DNA of 33,109 nucleotides from positions 1-33,109 of the forward strand of contig CANLGW010000011.1 in NCBI GenBank assembly GCA_947490395.1, written 5' to 3'. Source of the DNA: Alphaproteobacteria bacterium (GTDB taxonomy: Bacteria > Pseudomonadota > Alphaproteobacteria > Paracaedibacterales > CAIOTO01). Position 1 is the first letter of the stretch; the number at the start of each line of letters is the position of its first letter. The position numbers and the translations under genes are program-made. Shown piece by piece: positions 29,713 through 33,109 of this stretch. Under the pieces are notes generated by a model. It saw only the letters and a program-made list of their open reading frames with translations, was not told the DNA's origin and made no database searches.

Positions 29713-30174
29713 ATGACACTGTATCTAATCATGATGATTGCTGTGCAAGGCGCCTCTCTCCTAACGGCTATGGCACTAGTTCATCATGATTGGAAATATC
29801 AAACAATTCCATTATCAACATTAAGTATTTGGCTTTTAGTAACACTTTGCTACGCCATTCTTTGTGCATTCAGTAATAATCATACTCACGCTCTCATCAA
29901 TCACAGTGGCTTTACATATGATTCATGTCTAGCGCTGACAAGCACAACTATTTTGCTTTCGGGTTATCAATACATTCGGGGTAAAGCAATGATCGGTCTT
30001 GCTGACCTTATCATTTTAGCTTCTTTCTCTGCGTGGATACCAATTGAAAAAGTACCAACGATACTACTCATCAGTGGCGGCGTAGCAATCATACTTACGC
30101 GGTATTTTAAACGAGAAACAGCACCCTTTTTGCCGGGTTTGCTCCTTGCTTGGCTTATCGCTCTCTTGTACTAA
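29713..30174 (+). CDS. Multi-pass membrane protein resembling the type IV prepilin peptidase (A24) core
   Basis: Several hydrophobic helices. 'HHDWKYQTIPLSTL' and 'GKAMIGLADLIILA' resemble the two catalytic-Asp regions (D...IP and GxGD), followed by 'APFLPGLLLAWLIAL'. Confidence 0.5.
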   Translation: MTLYLIMMIAVQGASLLTAMALVHHDWKYQTIPLSTLSIWLLVTLCYAILCAFSNNHTHALINHSGFTYDSCLALTSTTILLSGYQYIRGKAMIGLADLIILASFSAWIPIEKVPTILLISGGVAIILTRYFKRETAPFLPGLLLAWLIALLY

Positions 30175-30422
30175 AATATAATTAGCTAACCATAAAGTTA
30201 CAAAATCATTCACACTATGAAAATGATTAAAATTAAAAATTTACATAGATAAATACACATAATATGATTATAATCATAGTTAAGCTGATTTACGCGTTTA
30301 ATCTAAAAAATACAAATATATTCATTACTCTTCATTAACTTTACTAAAGTAATATGAATTGCTATAAAGAACTGATATTTTTTAAACAAATATGCCCCAA
30401 TAAAAATAACTAAGGAACTAAA

Positions 30423-31697
30423 ATGAGTTTGTTTATCAAACGACTACCGAAACCAAAAAGTGAAGTTTTCGCAGCACTCGATATTGGAACAAGCAAAGTT
30501 TGCTGTGCAATTGCCCGTGCAGCCAGCAAGAAAAATCAAGACCAGGCTTCTTTAAAGGTAGCAGGCATTGGTTACCAGCTATCAAAAGGACTTCGTGGCG
30601 GAAACATTATAGACTTAGAGGCGTTAGAAGATTCCATTCTAAATGCCGTTCATGCAGCCGAACAAACAGCCACACAAAATATTAACAGCGTTTATGTTGC
30701 CATTCCTGGACGTTGGGCGCAATCGCACCGTGTAAAGGTGGAAATACAACTATCCAATCATCCTGTAAATGAATCGCATCTTAAAAGACTGCTATCTTTA
30801 AATAGAGATATTTCGATTCCCCAAGATCGTCAAGTCATTCATATGCTTCCTATTGGCTATGAAGTTGATGATGTAAAAGGCATCCGGGATCCTCTCGGCA
30901 TGATTGGACAACGCCTTGCTGTGTTATTACATGTTGTAACGGCACCAGTCGGGATGATCCGAAATCTGACATCGTGTGTTGGTCGTTGCCACCTTGATAT
31001 TGCTGATTTTGTTGTATCACCTTATGCATCAGGTCTTTCAACGCTCGTTGATGATGAAATGGAACTCGGCGTAACCCTCATTGATATTGGTGCTGGACAG
31101 ACAAGTGTATCAACATTTATCGAAGGCAATCTTTCAAGTCTAACAACGATTCCAATTGGCGGTGCTAACATAACGAATGATATTGCGCGCGGTCTCGCGG
31201 CACCACTCGTTCAGGCCGAACGCCTTAAAACACTTTATGGAACACTTATTGCCTCCTCATCGGATGATCGTGAAAGCATTATGGTCGCACAAATGGGTGA
31301 ATCCATACATGATTACAGCCATCAAATCCCCAAAGGACTACTTGTGCATATCATTAAATCACGCATTGAGGAAATTTTTGAGCTAATTATCAACAAAGTC
31401 CAAGCACATGAAATTGACCCGCTTGCTTTTCAACGCATTGTCATTACAGGTGGCACCAGTCAATTACAAGGTATACGTGAAATGGCAACGCAATACTTTG
31501 GTAGACAAGTCAGGCTAGGCTCTCCAAACGGTCTCTCAGGAACGATTGACCTTATTCAAAGCCCCAGTTTCTCAACATGTGCAGGTTTACTACAGTACGC
31601 CTTTCAAGATTTTGAAAGCAATCAATCAACAGCCTTATCTATGAATACATCCTCTTTTTGGAAACGTATGAATGGATGGATTAAACATAATTTCTAG
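30423..31697 (+). CDS. ftsA: Cell division protein FtsA
   Basis: 'AALDIGTSKVCCAIA', 'VTLIDIGAGQTSVSTFIEGNL', 'IVITGGTSQLQGI', C-terminal amphipathic 'SSFWKRMNGWIKHNF'. Confidence 0.94.
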   Translation: MSLFIKRLPKPKSEVFAALDIGTSKVCCAIARAASKKNQDQASLKVAGIGYQLSKGLRGGNIIDLEALEDSILNAVHAAEQTATQNINSVYVAIPGRWAQSHRVKVEIQLSNHPVNESHLKRLLSLNRDISIPQDRQVIHMLPIGYEVDDVKGIRDPLGMIGQRLAVLLHVVTAPVGMIRNLTSCVGRCHLDIADFVVSPYASGLSTLVDDEMELGVTLIDIGAGQTSVSTFIEGNLSSLTTIPIGGANITNDIARGLAAPLVQAERLKTLYGTLIASSSDDRESIMVAQMGESIHDYSHQIPKGLLVHIIKSRIEEIFELIINKVQAHEIDPLAFQRIVITGGTSQLQGIREMATQYFGRQVRLGSPNGLSGTIDLIQSPSFSTCAGLLQYAFQDFESNQSTALSMNTSSFWKRMNGWIKHNF

Positions 31698-31783
31698 CAT
31701 TACATAATAAATTCTCCAAAAAGTTCATCCCCTTTTTGTTAAAATCTTAGCAATTTCGTGATACATTTATTAATGTGACGTGA

Positions 31784-31945
31784 CTATGTGTACCAAATCA
31801 ACGTGAAATTGCCTGTTTTGATCAACACCGTCGTTATCATGAGCTTCGCTCGGCGATGCAGTAAAGCAGCCACGAAATGACCACATCTACTTAGCAAACT
31901 CGCCATGGCGGGAAATGGGTACATCCATGTCCATTGAGTATATAT
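31784..31945. repeat. Palindromic intergenic element, copy 4 (inverted relative to copy 3)
   Basis: Its reverse complement 'ACTCAATGGACATGGATGTACCC...CGCCATGGCGA...GAGCGAAGCTCATGATAACGACGGTGTTGATCAAAACAGGCAATTTCACGTTGATTTGGTA' aligns along its length with copy 3. Confidence 0.65.
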
Positions 31946-31964
31946 ACAAACAAAAGGAACCTTA

Positions 31965-33109
31965 ATGATCCAAATATTAAAGAATGTTATTATCGATGGG
32001 GCTAATAACACCTACCTTCTTGCTGATATCACACATAAAAATGGTATCATTACAGCAATTGAATCATCTCCTATTCACACACACGCCATTGATTCATCTC
32101 ACGTTTATGTCACCCCTGGCTTTGTCAATTGTCATATTCATCCCAATCAATTATTTGACCGTCGGATGTTGGATGCACTTCCAATCACAGCCCTTCTCAG
32201 CACTATGCATACAAAGCATGACAAAACAGATGAAGATCGATATCAACAAGCTATTTTCGTTCTCATCGATGCCCTAAAAAGTGGTGCCACCAGCTTTTAC
32301 GCAGTCGCTAGTAATCCCACACCTGTAATTCATGCATTTAATGATTTAATGATAACAGGCGCAATTAGTTGTTTTTTCAATGATAGCTGGGAAGGTGCTG
32401 GTACATCCCCCACACAAACACATTTTGATATGATTGAAACCGAATTTGCGCATTATTTTAAATGCCAATCTAATACGCTTAAAATCCATATTGGAACAGC
32501 GTCAATTTTAACAGCATCGAATAAATTATTGATCCTTCTTAATGATATTGCTATACGCTACGACACAAAAGTCAATATCCATATGAGTGAAGGGGATGAT
32601 TGTGTCAAGCAACTGATTAGTTTTGATTATGCTATTCAGTACCTTTTGAAAGATAAAGGCGACTATGAAATTGTTGAAGGTTTCATTTCGGCACTCCTTA
32701 AAACAAAAGGATATAGCGCCGTTAAAATCATTGCGCTCTTGGAAACAGAAAGCAATAAAGAAGATCCAAAAGATAAACGGAGCATTGCTGATTTAATTGT
32801 GGAGGATGAAAATCACCATAAATACATTATTGAAATTGAACGAAACGTAAAGAATTCATTCATTCACAAAGCCTGCTTTAATACCGCGCGATTAATTGTC
32901 GATAATCTGGCGCAGCGTGAAGATTACACCCAAATCGTAAAAGTGTTTCATATTTCATTGCTCTATTTTCCGATTGGCGAAGGGGTGGGCTCCGTCTATC
33001 ACGGAAAAACGATTATCCATGAAATTGAATCCAACGAACGCCTCAAAGTACATATCACCGATCCTGAAACCCATGAAGAGTTTGATGCAACCGATATTTT
33101 GCCTGAATA
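31965..33109 (+). CDS. In-frame chimera: N-terminal half of an amidohydrolase fused to an Rpn-family (PD-(D/E)XK nuclease) putative transposase; 3' end at the window edge
   Basis: Manual translation is open for 381 codons (absent from the ORF track). N-part 'MIQILKNVIIDGANNT...VTPGFVNCHIHPNQLFDRRMLDALPITALL...LKSGATSFYAV...VNIHMSEG'. C-part 'KQLISFDYAIQYLLKDKGDYEIVEGFISALLKTKGYSAVKIIALLETESNKEDPKDKRSIADLIVEDENHHKYIIEIERN...HISLLYFPIGEGVGSVYHGKTIIHEIE'. Junction near 32600-32608. Confidence 0.8.
   Translation, partial: MIQILKNVIIDGANNTYLLADITHKNGIITAIESSPIHTHAIDSSHVYVTPGFVNCHIHPNQLFDRRMLDALPITALLSTMHTKHDKTDEDRYQQAIFVLIDALKSGATSFYAVASNPTPVIHAFNDLMITGAISCFFNDSWEGAGTSPTQTHFDMIETEFAHYFKCQSNTLKIHIGTASILTASNKLLILLNDIAIRYDTKVNIHMSEGDDCVKQLISFDYAIQYLLKDKGDYEIVEGFISALLKTKGYSAVKIIALLETESNKEDPKDKRSIADLIVEDENHHKYIIEIERNVKNSFIHKACFNTARLIVDNLAQREDYTQIVKVFHISLLYFPIGEGVGSVYHGKTIIHEIESNERLKVHITDPETHEEFDATDILPE

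Noticed and set aside
31784-32011. Minus-strand 75-aa ORF
   Set aside because: Translation of palindromic element copy 4; used only as evidence of family relationship.
31984-32277. 97-aa + ORF in the track
   Set aside because: Wrong frame; the real ORF (31965 to the edge) was omitted because it has no complete stop inside the window.
1-33109. CRISPR arrays, tRNA or rRNA genes, restriction-modification or known anti-phage systems
   Set aside because: No regularly spaced repeats, cloverleaf candidates or defence-family motifs were recognised on reading; a tRNAscan/Infernal run would be decisive.

Overview
The window is about 33 kb of AT-rich bacterial chromosome. The gene families and codon style suggest a host-associated alphaproteobacterium (Holosporales/Rickettsiales-like); this is inference. 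Housekeeping blocks: rpmE-uvrD, priA, nuoG-nuoH-nuoI, folK, trhO, yajC-secD-secF, hrcA, hfq, sodB and ftsA. A minus-strand chemosensory operon (about 17.7 to 11.16 kb) encodes STAS, cheY remnant, cheA, cheW, cheR, cheB, a soluble MCP-like protein and a second STAS. Accessory and host-interaction candidates: two tandem Sel1-like exported paralogs at the left edge, a secreted PTP-like (cysteine phytase family) phosphatase, a secreted helical-repeat protein, a Pro/Gln-rich membrane protein and a degenerate-looking prepilin-peptidase-like protein. Strongest unusual signals: (1) a 106-nt decayed cheY between the STAS gene and cheA, with an otherwise intact che operon; (2) an ORF missing from the supplied track (31965 to the right edge) that fuses the N-terminal half of an amidohydrolase in frame to an Rpn/PD-(D/E)XK transposase-family protein; (3) a family of about 100-170 bp palindromic intergenic elements, in at least four diverged copies, whose side hairpins keep their pairing while changing sequence; one copy abuts hrcA. 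All identifications were made by reading motifs; no searches were run.
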